Origin: Vibrio sp. CAU 1672
Lineage (GTDB): Bacteria; Pseudomonadota; Gammaproteobacteria; Enterobacterales; Vibrionaceae
Direction: 5' to 3'
Assembly: GCF_029223195.1 (NCBI RefSeq)
Contig: NZ_JARHUF010000005.1
Location: 124,001-188,000, forward strand
Length of the DNA stretch: 64,000 nucleotides
The position numbers and the translations under genes were made by a program. Positions 9,353 through 19,239 of this stretch are shown here, one piece after another; position 1 is the first letter of the stretch, and each line of letters begins with the position of its first letter. The notes beneath the pieces were generated by a model. It was given only the letters and a program-made list of their open reading frames with translations. It had not been told where the DNA came from and searched no databases.

Positions 9353-9384
9353 AAAAAAAGAGTAAGCCGTGACTGACTTACTCA
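9353..9384 (-). terminator. Intrinsic terminator of the NADH:flavin oxidoreductase gene
   Basis: On the minus strand, stem GAGTAAG/CTTACTC followed by seven Ts, 30-60 bases past the stop of the flavoprotein gene. Confidence 0.75.
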
Positions 9385-9413
9385 TTAGGAAACCGTGACA
9401 GGTGGTGGCAGGT

Positions 9414-10526
9414 TTACACGCTCGCTAACTGCGATTTTCGTTCCCTATTTACAACACAGAAGTTGCCACGCTTTGTGCGACATTTTGAGCATCTTTCGCA
9501 CTCCACCGGTGCTCTGTCACCTTCTTGCCAGCGCCTGATCAAATGCGGCTCAGACAATAACGGTCTTGAGAGAGCAAAATATTGAATATTGGTGGTATTA
9601 GCGATCTGTTCTATCGCATCGATATCCGTTAACCCGCCCACGGTAATCACCGGAACGTCAACTTCCTGGCTGATAACATTTCCGTACTCATGGAAATAGC
9701 CCTCTTCCTGAATAGTATGGCCGTCAAACGATTCACCGATCATCGAATCGGCTTTGCCATGGATATTGCCCGAAATAATAATCGCATCCACACCAATCGC
9801 TTGTAATTTCTGACAGATGAGCCGGGTTTCGTCGAAAGTTAACCCACCCTCAAAAAACTCTGACGCCGTCAGTTTCACTAAGATCGGAAACGCATCACCA
9901 ACCAGCTTTCTGGTCGCAGCATAGATCTCTAACAGGAAGCGCATACGATTGTCTAAACTACCGCCGTATTCATCTTCCCGCCGGTTGTAATACGGGCTTA
10001 AAAACTGATTGATCAGGTATGTATGGGCGGCGTGGATTTCCACCCCGTCAAACCCGGATTGCTGCGCCCTTCGGCTGGCCTGGGCAAAGGCATCAACAAT
10101 GTAATCAATTTCTTGCTTGGTCATCGCTTTGCCTAATGTTTGTGTGCCTCTTTCGCACACTTCACTTGGCGCATAAATCACCCTTTCACCGACATTGTAG
10201 GTAGTTTTAGTCCCACCGTAGGCCAGTTGCATGACAACTTTAGAGCCATAACGATGGACTAACTCGGTCAGCTTTTTGTATTCTTCAACAAACGAGTCAT
10301 TGTACATGCCCATCATACCGGCATTGGGTTTCTCTTCTGCTACTATATTGGCGTAACCGGTTACGATCAGGCCGACTTCGCCTTTAGCGAGCTCTTCATA
10401 AATACGGTACAACTTATCCGTCATATGGCCATCTTCAGTCGCCATATTTTCCCACGTGGCGCTTCTCATAAAACGGTTTTTTAATACCATGTCGCCAATG
10501 CGGGTTTGTGTAAACAAAGTGCTCAA
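9414..10526 (-). CDS. NADH:flavin oxidoreductase, old yellow enzyme family
   Basis: A TIM-barrel FMN enzyme of about 370 residues. Seen: N-terminal LFTQTRIGDMVLKNRF, the active-site HAAHTYLINQFLSP block with its HxxH-like FMN/substrate residues, the NRxxEYGGSLDNR signature and the C-terminal phosphate-binding part (ALSRPLLSEP). A cysteine cluster at the C-terminus (CERCSKC) resembles the iron-sulfur ligands of dienoyl-CoA reductase-type members but the large C-terminal FAD domain is absent. Start is taken at a TTG at 10526: GAGG lies seven bases upstream of it, whereas a TTG two codons earlier is too close to that site. Substrate is probably an activated alkene; unknown here. It follows sbcC in the same direction. 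Confidence 0.85.
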   Translation of the reverse strand: MSTLFTQTRIGDMVLKNRFMRSATWENMATEDGHMTDKLYRIYEELAKGEVGLIVTGYANIVAEEKPNAGMMGMYNDSFVEEYKKLTELVHRYGSKVVMQLAYGGTKTTYNVGERVIYAPSEVCERGTQTLGKAMTKQEIDYIVDAFAQASRRAQQSGFDGVEIHAAHTYLINQFLSPYYNRREDEYGGSLDNRMRFLLEIYAATRKLVGDAFPILVKLTASEFFEGGLTFDETRLICQKLQAIGVDAIIISGNIHGKADSMIGESFDGHTIQEEGYFHEYGNVISQEVDVPVITVGGLTDIDAIEQIANTTNIQYFALSRPLLSEPHLIRRWQEGDRAPVECERCSKCRTKRGNFCVVNRERKSQLASV

Positions 10527-10582
10527 GTCCAATCCTCGTAATTATCGTTATCTATTGTTCAGTTTTCTTCAGGGGACAAGCC

Positions 10583-13500
10583 CTACACCACCGGGTCAGC
10601 CAGCAGTGAGCGGACTCTGACCGTCGAACCCAACCTTGATGGCTCAACATCAATCCGTGCCGCCATCTGTTCTTTCAGCTCAGACACATGGGAAATCACC
10701 CCAATCATGCGCCCGGTCTGTTGCAGATCGATCAAGGTCTGGATCGCGAGATCGAGTGATTCCGGATCTAAACTGCCAAAACCTTCATCGATGAACAGCG
10801 TATCGAGACGGATACCGCCACTGTATGACTGCACCACATCAGAAAGCCCCAACGCCATTGCCAACGCAGCCATGAACGATTCTCCCCCGGATAAAGTGGC
10901 CACATCACGCATTTTGCCGCTGTAGCTGTCTTCCACCACCAGATCCAGGCCGCGACCCGCCGCCCCTTTAAAGCCATCGGTTTTGCGCGCTAACAGATAG
11001 CGGCCTTTACTCATAAGACTGAGACGCTGTGACGCCTGGATCAGTACATCATCCAGAAGTACACCGAGAACAAAACGGTGCAGACTGACGCGGCTGCCGG
11101 TTTTGCCGCTTGCCACATCATACAAGGTGCCATACACCTGATACTCCTGCTCAAGCTTGGCGTTTTTGTCATGCAACTGAGCGATATCCCGGCTGACTTT
11201 TTCCAGTCGCTCGAACATCGAGCGTATGCCATCCAGCTGGGTGCGTTTTTCTGTGTACACTGCCTGGCACGTGTTTAGGTTCGCGTTAAGCTCATCTAAA
11301 TCCGGCTTTTCAGCGTCTTGCAATGCATGCTGCAGATCAGTAAACGTCTGCTGCAACTTCACCAGAGCGTGCTGGTAGGCTTCGATCTCTTGCTGTAATG
11401 CCTGAATTTGCTGCGCAGTACGCTGACTACCTAAGTACTGCTGCTCATCGGCAAAATGGCTGCTTTCCAGTGCGTTCTGCCAGTCCGACTGCGCAATATG
11501 GTGTTTTTCTTCCGCCGCAGTAAGCAGCTGCTGGTTGGTCGCCAGTTGGCTCTGAACGTTAGCATGCACCAGTGTTGCTTGTTGCAACAGGGCTTGTGTG
11601 CTTTCCTGCGCTTTTTGTAACGCGTCCGCACTGTGTTTGATGTTAGCGATCTCTGTCTCTACCGCGCTCAAGGTCGGGTACTGCTGATCAAGAGAGGCGT
11701 TCAACGCGGTTAATTGTTGCTGATTAGCATCCAGCAGGGAGACATTGGCCGCCATTTGGTTTTGCAGTTCGCAGATTTTGCTCTCACCGCGTTCACAGCG
11801 CTGATTCAGTTCCGCTACCGACAGCTCCATCTTAGCCAGGTCCACCCCTGACAGCTGTTGCAGACGAGCGGTAAGTGCCTGCAAATCTTGTTCAACCTGC
11901 GCAGGTAAAACCGATGCCTTCTCCCCTAACTCCTCAGTAAACAGCTCTAACTGGCGCTGCGTTTGCGTGACCAGCGCGCTGTGCTGGTCAAACTGATTCG
12001 AGGCATGATTCAGTTCCTGCTGGGCCTGTCGTTCGCTTTCCCTGGCTGCCTGAACCTGCTGTTTACTCACTTGTTGATCAACAAACTGCGCCGGTGCCGG
12101 ATGCTCACTACTACCACACACCGGGCACGCCTCCCCGGCCTGCAATTTTTGCGCTAAAAGCGCTGCCTGACCACTGTGCCAGTGCATTTCCTGCTCGTCC
12201 GCGACCTTTCTTGCGCGCTCATAAGCCTGCTTCGCTTTAGCTACCCGCTCCTTTTTGCCTGATGTGGCGGCCGTCAGTTGCGACAGCTCATCTTTGAGGC
12301 CTTTCAGTCTGGTCAGATCGCGACTCAAACGCTGTAAACGTGAAATGTCAGCTTCGACCTGGCCAGTCTGTGCCACCTCTAAGCGCGCGTTATCCAACGC
12401 CTTTTGTCCTGACTGTGCCTCTTGCGTCAGTTTTTCTTTATGCGCAAGGTAATTAGCTAACGTCTGCTCGTCTTGCTTTTTCTGCAACTGGCCATTGTGC
12501 AGTTTGCTTTCCAGCGCTTCTTTTTCCACCAAGCGGGTCTTGATGGTTTCCAGCCGGTACTGGGTTTCCGTCAGAGCAGGAATGCCCTCAGCCTTGGTTT
12601 TGGCCTCATCAAATGCCTGTTGCTTAATCTGCAAATCGCGGTCTGTAGTCTGCTGCTGTTGCTCCAGCGTAATAATTGTCTGCCTGAACTCGTTGACCTG
12701 CTTGCCAGCATTGACCCAATTGGCGTACGGCAGTTCGATTTTCGCCGCACTGCCGGCGCTCTCAAGCTGAGTTTGCTGTTGTTGTACCTGTTCTCGCTTT
12801 GCATCATGCTGTTGCAGTGCCGCTTGTGCCTGGGCCAACTTGGCAAACTCGTTATTAAGTGCCTCCGCCTTTTGCAGCTCCGCCTTGGCCTGATTCAACT
12901 TTGTCAGAGCTTGCTGCTCAGCCTGCTGGGCGGCGGCCAGTTCTACTGCCTGACTTTCCCGCTGCTGATTCAGCTCCAGCTCAGAACCGGCTTCTGCCAC
13001 TTGCAGCGCACCGCGGATCTGATTATCGAAGTCATTTTTTGCTTTGCTGATCGCGCTGGCTTTATCTTTCAGCGCGAACTCAATTTTCTTATAAATATCG
13101 GTCTGGAATAACTGGCCGAAAATCTCTTCACGTTCTTTTGAGCTCGCCAGTAACAGCTCCCGGAATTTTCCCTGAGGCAACACCATCACCTGACGAAACT
13201 GGGTTTCGTTCAAACCGATGATCGCCGTGATTTCCGTTTTAACCTGGGTGGTTTTGCTGGTGATGAGTTTCTCTTCAGCGGTGATCTCATAAAGCGCGGC
13301 AGTGTGCTTACGCACGGTCATACCTTCCCCCCGCGCTTTCGGTGCCGACTGTTCCGGGGCACGAGTAACCCGGTATGTTTTGTCGTGCAGAGAGAACTCA
13401 AGAATTATTTCGGTTAATAAATCCGCTGGAGCAAGATCACAGCGCATTTGCATACCCTGGCGCTCATTACCGGTGGTTTCACCATAGAGGGCAAAACAAA

Positions 13501-13642
13501 TCGCATCCAGAATCGAGGTTTTACCCGATCCGGTTGGGCCGTTGATCAAAAATAATGGGTTCTGGCCCAGTTTTTCAAACTCAATCACTTCGGTTTTAGC
13601 AAAAGGACCGAACGCCTGCATTGTCAGTTTAATTGGTTTCAT
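10583..13642 (-). CDS. sbcC: Exonuclease subunit SbcC
   Basis: A 1019-residue SMC-like ATPase. Walker A GPTGSGKTS is at residues 35-43, the zinc-hook CPVC near 505-508 in the middle of two long coiled coils rich in Q, A, L and E, the ABC signature LSGGESF near 916 and Walker B LFIDEGFGSLD near 944-952. With SbcD it forms the MR-type nuclease that cleaves hairpins and protein-blocked DNA ends, acting at stalled forks and palindromes. The gene starts nine bases after the sbcD stop, so the two form one operon. All domains are intact and the length matches E. coli SbcC (1048). Confidence 0.96.
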   Translation of the reverse strand: MKPIKLTMQAFGPFAKTEVIEFEKLGQNPLFLINGPTGSGKTSILDAICFALYGETTGNERQGMQMRCDLAPADLLTEIILEFSLHDKTYRVTRAPEQSAPKARGEGMTVRKHTAALYEITAEEKLITSKTTQVKTEITAIIGLNETQFRQVMVLPQGKFRELLLASSKEREEIFGQLFQTDIYKKIEFALKDKASAISKAKNDFDNQIRGALQVAEAGSELELNQQRESQAVELAAAQQAEQQALTKLNQAKAELQKAEALNNEFAKLAQAQAALQQHDAKREQVQQQQTQLESAGSAAKIELPYANWVNAGKQVNEFRQTIITLEQQQQTTDRDLQIKQQAFDEAKTKAEGIPALTETQYRLETIKTRLVEKEALESKLHNGQLQKKQDEQTLANYLAHKEKLTQEAQSGQKALDNARLEVAQTGQVEADISRLQRLSRDLTRLKGLKDELSQLTAATSGKKERVAKAKQAYERARKVADEQEMHWHSGQAALLAQKLQAGEACPVCGSSEHPAPAQFVDQQVSKQQVQAARESERQAQQELNHASNQFDQHSALVTQTQRQLELFTEELGEKASVLPAQVEQDLQALTARLQQLSGVDLAKMELSVAELNQRCERGESKICELQNQMAANVSLLDANQQQLTALNASLDQQYPTLSAVETEIANIKHSADALQKAQESTQALLQQATLVHANVQSQLATNQQLLTAAEEKHHIAQSDWQNALESSHFADEQQYLGSQRTAQQIQALQQEIEAYQHALVKLQQTFTDLQHALQDAEKPDLDELNANLNTCQAVYTEKRTQLDGIRSMFERLEKVSRDIAQLHDKNAKLEQEYQVYGTLYDVASGKTGSRVSLHRFVLGVLLDDVLIQASQRLSLMSKGRYLLARKTDGFKGAAGRGLDLVVEDSYSGKMRDVATLSGGESFMAALAMALGLSDVVQSYSGGIRLDTLFIDEGFGSLDPESLDLAIQTLIDLQQTGRMIGVISHVSELKEQMAARIDVEPSRLGSTVRVRSLLADPVV

Positions 13643-13651
13643 GCCCGCTCC

Positions 13652-14785
13652 TTATTGCTGAGATAACTGTTTGATGATCGCGCTGATGGCCTGATCCTGT
13701 TGCTCGGACAACTCACTATCCTGCGCTTCGAGGAAAAAGTCCCGGAACATATCCATTTCACTGCGCGCCAGTTTGGCCTGAGCCATCTCCTGCTCAACAC
13801 CAATCAGCATGCCGGGCTTTTCCAGATGCAGAACATTCGGATACACCGAGCGCAACTTTTCCATCGGATTTAAAATCGCATGCTTGTCCATCAGGCGGAC
13901 CAATAGGTAATCTTCATTTTTGGGATCGGTTTTACCCTGCTCAATGATCTGCTCCAGTTCGCCTTCAACAATACGCATCTCATGCGGCGCAATCAGCTCG
14001 ACGTTCTCAGCGCTGACAAACCCGTCAGCATCGAGCTCAACTAAGGTGAAGCCCTTCTTATGGTGCTGCTCACCGAAACTGTATTTCATCAGTGAACCAG
14101 AATAACGAATGTACTCGGTACCCTTTTGCTGTGGCTGATGCAGATGCCCCAGCGCCACGTAATCAAAGTCAACAAAATGCTCATGGCTGACCCGGTCTGA
14201 TCCGCCAATGGAAAGCGGCCGCTCTGACTCAGACTCAATCGCACCATCAACAAAACAGTGGCTGATCAGCACATTTTTATCGGCAGGCTGACACTGCTGA
14301 CGAATTTTTTCCACCAACAATTGATGCGCTTCGTCGTGGGTGGCAACCTTAGCCTGAAAGGCAAAACGCACCACTTCAGGATCGCTGTACGGCATGCCGT
14401 ACAAAGCCACATTGCCAGCGGATTTGCTCTTGATCACTACCGGCTCAAGCATGTCCGCAAAATTACTGATAATGTGCAGGCCAGACAGTTTCATTTGCTC
14501 TGAGCCAAAGCCCAGTCGCTCGGCCCCATCATGGTTACCCGGAATCACAATCATCGGCGTGTTCAGCTCACCACAGATTTGATTGACCACCTGATTGAGC
14601 AACTCAATCGCGACAGTCGGCGGTACCGAGCGATCATAAATGTCTCCGGCAATGACTACCGCATCAACCGGATGATTGCGGATGTACTCCACCATCTGTT
14701 CAAGCACCGCTTTCTGATCATCTATCAATGAGACGTTATGAAACTGACGGCCAAGGTGCCAGTCTGAGGTGTGGATAAACTTCAT
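13652..14785 (-). CDS. sbcD: Exonuclease subunit SbcD
   Basis: A 377-residue Mre11-type metallophosphoesterase. Metal-binding motifs are present in order: DWHLG (Asp8, His10), AGDIYDR (near residue 48), PGNHDG (near 83), SHCFVDG and GHLHQP. The product is the Mn2+-dependent nuclease subunit that partners SbcC. The gene is first in the operon, its ATG preceded on the minus strand by a 220-base region that also contains a 9-bp inverted repeat. E. coli SbcD is 400 residues. Confidence 0.95.
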   Translation of the reverse strand: MKFIHTSDWHLGRQFHNVSLIDDQKAVLEQMVEYIRNHPVDAVVIAGDIYDRSVPPTVAIELLNQVVNQICGELNTPMIVIPGNHDGAERLGFGSEQMKLSGLHIISNFADMLEPVVIKSKSAGNVALYGMPYSDPEVVRFAFQAKVATHDEAHQLLVEKIRQQCQPADKNVLISHCFVDGAIESESERPLSIGGSDRVSHEHFVDFDYVALGHLHQPQQKGTEYIRYSGSLMKYSFGEQHHKKGFTLVELDADGFVSAENVELIAPHEMRIVEGELEQIIEQGKTDPKNEDYLLVRLMDKHAILNPMEKLRSVYPNVLHLEKPGMLIGVEQEMAQAKLARSEMDMFRDFFLEAQDSELSEQQDQAISAIIKQLSQQ

Positions 14786-14914
14786 TCGAATTCACTTTCT
14801 ACCAGTAACAGGTGAGCGATAGCCTGACGCTATCTTGTTATGCCTACTAGGATATCGCGACTGCTGCCGCTTTTCATGTGGTTTGTGAGCAGGATACAGA
14901 GAGGTGCAGTTAGA

Positions 14915-14940
14915 ATCCGCACTTGAGATCCAGTGCGGAT
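14915..14940. repeat. Nine-bp perfect inverted repeat between sbcD and cheV
   Basis: ATCCGCACT and AGTGCGGAT separated by eight bases. The position, downstream of cheV and upstream of sbcD, allows either a terminator stem for cheV (no T-run follows) or an operator near the sbcDC promoter. Confidence 0.8.
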
Positions 14941-15004
14941 ACAATATGGCTATATTACCGCCAGATCGGGCTAAAAAAACTCAGGATAATAAACTAATCC
15001 CGGT

Positions 15005-15985
15005 TTACGCCAGATTGAAGAGATACTTATCCATCATGTTCACCATCTTACCGATTTCAGGTTTAGTGATGGTGTCATTCGCGCCAAGTGACAACGCTTT
15101 GGTACGGTTATCTTCACTCATCAGCGACGAAAACATAACGATCGGCAGTTTCTGATAGGCCTCGGTGTCACGCAACCTCTTCACCAGGTGCATGCCATCC
15201 ATACGCGGCATTTCAACGTCGGTAACGACAGCGTCCAGCAGTTCTTTGACCGGTAGCTGCTCTTTTTTCGCCACCTCAATCAGGTTCATCAGTTTCTCAT
15301 AGGCTTCCCCGCCATCTTTACACGTAATGACGTTATAACCGGCAGAGGCTAACGTATCCTGGATCAGCGAGCGAATAAAGGCGGAATCATCCACCACCAT
15401 GACCGTTTTGGCATTACGTTTGCCTACCATCCGCTGATTAAGATCCACCGCTTTATCGACGGTAACATCGTATTTCTCCATACTCAGCTCAGGGTTGATG
15501 TCGGCAATGATTTTTTCAAAATCGAGGATCATGATCAGGTTACCGTCTTTACGCACCACCGCGACCACACAATCTTGTTCGCCCGCTTCAAGAAACTGAC
15601 TCGGTGATTCGACATCATTCCATGAGATACGGTGAATACGGCTGATACTGTCGATAAGAAAACCGTTGGTCATCTTATTGAAATCCGTCACGATAACGAA
15701 TTTGCGCTCTAAATCTTTCCGGGTCGGTACACCCAGCCAACCGGCCAGATCCACCAATGGGGTCAATATTTCCCGGGATGAGAACACCCCGACCATGTGG
15801 GGCTGTGCATTTGGATAGTCAGTGGTTTCCGGTACACGAATGACCTCACGCACTTTCGCGACGTTAATACCGTAGTAACAGGTCTTGGTGCTGCCATCCG
15901 GCTGGGTCTTTTCTAGGTGAAACTCGATAATCTCAAGTTCGTTGGTGCCGCTTTCGGTTAATATTGTGCTGGTTGCGTTACTCAT
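15005..15985 (-). CDS. cheV: Chemotaxis coupling/response-regulator protein CheV
   Basis: A 326-residue protein with an N-terminal CheW domain (about residues 15-165) and a C-terminal receiver domain (about 190-326). The receiver has the acidic pair VVDDSAF, the phosphorylatable aspartate at about residue 256 in VVTDVEMPRMDG, and the conserved lysine in NDTITKPEIG. CheV couples chemoreceptors to CheA and is tuned by phosphorylation. It stands alone, with no other chemotaxis genes adjacent; vibrios usually carry several cheV copies. Assignment is firm, the receptor partner is unknown. Confidence 0.95.
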   Translation of the reverse strand: MSNATSTILTESGTNELEIIEFHLEKTQPDGSTKTCYYGINVAKVREVIRVPETTDYPNAQPHMVGVFSSREILTPLVDLAGWLGVPTRKDLERKFVIVTDFNKMTNGFLIDSISRIHRISWNDVESPSQFLEAGEQDCVVAVVRKDGNLIMILDFEKIIADINPELSMEKYDVTVDKAVDLNQRMVGKRNAKTVMVVDDSAFIRSLIQDTLASAGYNVITCKDGGEAYEKLMNLIEVAKKEQLPVKELLDAVVTDVEMPRMDGMHLVKRLRDTEAYQKLPIVMFSSLMSEDNRTKALSLGANDTITKPEIGKMVNMMDKYLFNLA

Positions 15986-16184
15986 AAACCACTATTCCAA
16001 ACTGCACATCAATATCGGTTTGATGCTTACTCAAACTGTGTATCTTGTGAGCAAAAATGCCAAGTATCCTTTTTAGACCTTGCGGAACCATTTGTAAATA
16101 AAGAAAAAGTTGCCAACCGCACACTTCTGGCTTAAATCGTGAAATATCGTCTTATTTTTGAACAATCGTTTGGCTAAGCGAAAC

Positions 16185-16204
16185 ACGGCGGGTTTAGCCG
16201 CCGT
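16185..16204 (-). terminator. Hairpin after the MFS carrier gene
   Basis: Seven-base GC-rich stem (ACGGCGG/CCGCCGT on either strand) with a six-base loop, 25 bases past the stop of the MFS gene; the T-tail on the minus strand is weak (GTTTCG). Confidence 0.5.
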
Positions 16205-16228
16205 ATTATGGCCGGTTAATAACCGGTT

Positions 16229-17563
16229 TTACGCCGCTGCACTCTGAGGCTCATCGACCGTGTTAGGTTCATCTTTATCTTCGACAAAATGGACCATCAT
16301 GCCCGCCAGCATCATAGAACACCCGCCCAGGACAATCGCCATCATGGTATTGCCCGAGAACACAGCACTGGTAAAGAAACCCAGGATCCCTGCTGCCAGA
16401 ATTTGTGGCAACACAATAAAGAAGTTAAACACGCCCATGTAGAAACCCATCTTTCTTGACGGCAATGCCCCGGCCAAAATGGCATAAGGCATACACAAGA
16501 TACTTGCCCAGGCCAGACCAATCCCGATCATATTGACCATCAACATGGTCGGATCTTTGACCAATGAGAATGTCACCAGGCTGACACCACCAATGATCAG
16601 GCTTAATGCATGGACAAATTTACGACTGGTGCGCGTTGCCAGCCACGGCAGGGCAAAGGCGGCCAGGGCAGAAATACCGTTATAAACTGCGAAGCATACC
16701 CCGACCCAGTCCGCACCCTGGTTATACAACGCCGAGCTGGTATCAGTAGTACCATAAATTTGCGAGGTCACCGCCGAAGTGGTGTAAATCCACATTGCGA
16801 ACAAAGCAAACCAAGAAAAAAACTGCACCACCGCCAGTTGCATCATGGTCTTAGGCATCTGTCTCAGATCAGCCAAAAGTTCCGCCAGGCTGGCTTTGCC
16901 ATTCTCCTCTACGGCCTGGTTTTCAAATGCCGCCATTTGCTTGGGTGAATATTCTGAGGTCTTAAATACCGTCCACAAGATGGTGGTAATGAATACTGCA
17001 GCGCCACACAAAAATGAGATTTTAACCGTTGGCGGCACTTCCCCGATCGGTGCAGTATTAGCAACGCCGAACACATTACTCAACAGGTATGGCATCGCAG
17101 ACGCGACCACCGAGCCGACACCGATAAAAAAGGTCTGCACCGCAAAGCCCTGGGTGCGCTGATCAGAAGGCAGTTTATCGGCCACTAAAGCACGAAACGG
17201 CTCCATTGAGATGTTAATGGACGCATCGAGCATCCACAGCATACCGGCAGCTACCCACAGATAAGGGGAATACGGCATGATGACTAAAGCCAGTGATGAC
17301 AGGATCGCGCCAAGTAAGAAGTAAGGACGGCGGCGGCCCAGCATGCACCAGGTACGGTCAGAAAAATAGCCGACAATCGGCTGGATCAGTAAGCCGGTCA
17401 GCGGCGCGGCAATCCATAGTATGGGGATCTGATCAATGCTCGCCCCCAAGGTTTCAAATATCCGACTCACGTTCGCGTTCTGTAAGCCAAAACCGAACTG
17501 GATCCCCATAAAGCCGAAGCTCATATTCCAGATTTGCCAAAATGACAGACGAGGTTTTTCCAT
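16229..17563 (-). CDS. MFS transporter, SLC45-like sugar carrier
   Basis: A 444-residue protein with about twelve membrane helices. The opening LSFWQIWNMSFGFMGIQFGFGLQN, the loop motif DRTWCMLGRRRPY between helices 2 and 3, and the segment DASINISMEPFRALVADKLP are those of the SLC45/GPH-like disaccharide carriers (maltose or sucrose:H+ symporters) of gammaproteobacteria. The ATG at 17563 was preferred over an upstream TTG because GGAG lies just before it. It is divergent from an M42-like peptidase across a region with a perfect CRP-type site, so cAMP-CRP control is likely. The exact sugar is not shown. Confidence 0.85.
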   Translation of the reverse strand: MEKPRLSFWQIWNMSFGFMGIQFGFGLQNANVSRIFETLGASIDQIPILWIAAPLTGLLIQPIVGYFSDRTWCMLGRRRPYFLLGAILSSLALVIMPYSPYLWVAAGMLWMLDASINISMEPFRALVADKLPSDQRTQGFAVQTFFIGVGSVVASAMPYLLSNVFGVANTAPIGEVPPTVKISFLCGAAVFITTILWTVFKTSEYSPKQMAAFENQAVEENGKASLAELLADLRQMPKTMMQLAVVQFFSWFALFAMWIYTTSAVTSQIYGTTDTSSALYNQGADWVGVCFAVYNGISALAAFALPWLATRTSRKFVHALSLIIGGVSLVTFSLVKDPTMLMVNMIGIGLAWASILCMPYAILAGALPSRKMGFYMGVFNFFIVLPQILAAGILGFFTSAVFSGNTMMAIVLGGCSMMLAGMMVHFVEDKDEPNTVDEPQSAAA

Positions 17564-17732
17564 GATTCTCCATCCCCTCAAATGATTATGCGTTGTAATT
17601 TAATTGGAACTGTAATTATTGTTTTTGCTTTGTTATGTATAGGGATACCAGAGTCAGAAAGTGATGCCGTATAACATGCCCTATCCTCCTATTTGGTGGC
17701 CGGGATGCTATTTCAAATGCACCCACACATAC

Positions 17733-17748
17733 TGTGAGCAGTTTCACA
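17733..17748. promoter_or_regulatory. CRP-binding site in the MFS/M42 divergent region
   Basis: TGTGA, six bases, TCACA: an exact match to the CRP core palindrome. It is centred at 17740.5, about 177 bases upstream of the MFS start and 272 upstream of the peptidase start. Confidence 0.75.
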
Positions 17749-17770
17749 TGATTTATTTAGAGGCTAGAAA

Positions 17771-17776
17771 TATTAT
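17771..17776 (+). promoter_or_regulatory. Predicted -10 box of a class II CRP-dependent promoter
   Basis: TATTAT (five of six to TATAAT). A start about seven bases downstream would place the CRP site centre near -42, the spacing of class II CRP activation. The resulting leader before the peptidase ATG would be about 230 bases. Confidence 0.45.
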
Positions 17777-18012
17777 CTGACTGCTTAATTTTTAAGTCTC
17801 TGGCGTACCAAAAACCATCAGCTTATCTATTGCTTCCTCATTCCCGGAGCGAGATAAGTCACTGTGTATGATGCTTTGGGCTTGAGGCTGAACTTAACAA
17901 TGTTTAAGGTTTATAACTTTCGTTTATGTTAAATTTACATATCAATCTGCTGGCATATAGAAAACCGGCAGTGAGAATGCGTTACACATTGATTGATAAG
18001 AAGAGCCAAATA

Positions 18013-19239
18013 ATGAGTTTAGACAACAACACAGAACAGCAACACGCCTGGCAAACTACGATGCCACACGACCAATTTGAGTTTATGAAAAAGGTACTTG
18101 CCTCGCCTTCACCAATTGGTTTTGAAGCCGCAATGAGCTACGGCGTGATCAAACCTGAATTTGAATCTTTTATGCCTGCCGGTTGGGGGATTCATCAGTT
18201 TAAAGGCAATGCAGGTTTGGTGTTCGATTCTCATCCGGGCCGCGATGATCTGGTTAGCGTGATGATCGTTGGCCACGCTGACAAAATCCGTATGCAGGTA
18301 CGTAAAATTGATGACGACGGCAAAGTGTGGATTAACACCGATTCTTTCTTGCCAACCACTCTGATTGGTCATGAAGTCAAAGTATTTTGTCAGCACCCGG
18401 ATGAAACGGGTAAGTATAAAGTCATCGAAGGCTGCACCGTTGAAGCGCTGGGTGCGATTCACTTCTCCACTCCGGCTCAGCGCACCGGTGAGCAAGGGAT
18501 TAAACCAGAATCGATTTATCTGGAGCTGCACACCCATGGTGATGATCGCAAAGCGCAGGTGGAAGCGCTAGGGCTGCGTGCGGGTGATCCGATCATTCTG
18601 GACCGCCCAATTAAGCGTGGTGTATCCCAAGATACATTTTACGGTGCTTACCTGGATAATGGCCTGGGTTGTTTCTCTGTCACCGAGATCGCACGTTTAG
18701 TCGCCGATGAGGGTCTGGATAATGTTCGTGTCCTGTATGCCATTGCCACCCATGAAGAGATTGGCCGGTTTGGCTCTACACAGTTAGTCGGTGAACTGAA
18801 GCCAGACGTATTAATTGCAACTGACGTAAACCATGACTACGAAGCGGCACCGGGTATTGGCGACCGTAAAATGACCCCGCTGAAGATGGGTGACGGCTTT
18901 ACCATCGGCCGTGGCTCTGTCGTTTCAGAGTTTTTAGTTCAGTCTTTAGAAAAGGTCTGCCGTGAACAAGACATTCCTTACCAGTTGGACTTCTCTGGCC
19001 GCGATATGGGCACAGATGGTATGGCTGCGGCATTGGCCGGCGTCGACAGCGCGGCAATCACCATTGGTTACCCAATTCGTAACATGCATACCGCATCAGA
19101 ATCAGCACACACGAGTGACCTGCTTGGTTCTATCCACGCGCTTGCCGGATTACTGCGCCAGTTTAATGCGCTGAATGATGGTAAAGGCATTACCCATGAC
19201 GATCTGAAAAACAGCCATATCCGCCTGGATCACATCTAA
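18013..19239 (+). CDS. M42/M20-like metallopeptidase
   Basis: A 408-residue di-metal peptidase of the M42 aminopeptidase type. Metal and catalytic motifs seen: GHADKI, the bridging aspartate in GAYLDNGLG, the glutamate pair in THEEIGRFG, the aspartate in ATDVNHD and a C-terminal histidine in SESAHTSD. Conserved RDMGTDG and RNMHTASE blocks also fit. The family removes N-terminal residues from peptides in the cytoplasm. The ATG at 18013 was chosen because an upstream ATG at 17926 gives a basic extension with no family resemblance and no ribosome site. A hairpin terminator follows. Confidence 0.85.
   Translation: MSLDNNTEQQHAWQTTMPHDQFEFMKKVLASPSPIGFEAAMSYGVIKPEFESFMPAGWGIHQFKGNAGLVFDSHPGRDDLVSVMIVGHADKIRMQVRKIDDDGKVWINTDSFLPTTLIGHEVKVFCQHPDETGKYKVIEGCTVEALGAIHFSTPAQRTGEQGIKPESIYLELHTHGDDRKAQVEALGLRAGDPIILDRPIKRGVSQDTFYGAYLDNGLGCFSVTEIARLVADEGLDNVRVLYAIATHEEIGRFGSTQLVGELKPDVLIATDVNHDYEAAPGIGDRKMTPLKMGDGFTIGRGSVVSEFLVQSLEKVCREQDIPYQLDFSGRDMGTDGMAAALAGVDSAAITIGYPIRNMHTASESAHTSDLLGSIHALAGLLRQFNALNDGKGITHDDLKNSHIRLDHI

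Noticed and set aside
12473..13111. Leucine-rich 212-codon frame opposite sbcC
   Set aside because: Antisense shadow of the glutamine/alanine-rich coiled coil of SbcC; its leucine richness is the mirror of CAG-type codons.
17926..18012. N-terminal extension of the M42-like peptidase from an ATG at 17926
   Set aside because: No ribosome site and the added residues are basic and unlike the family; the ATG at 18013 gives a normal start.
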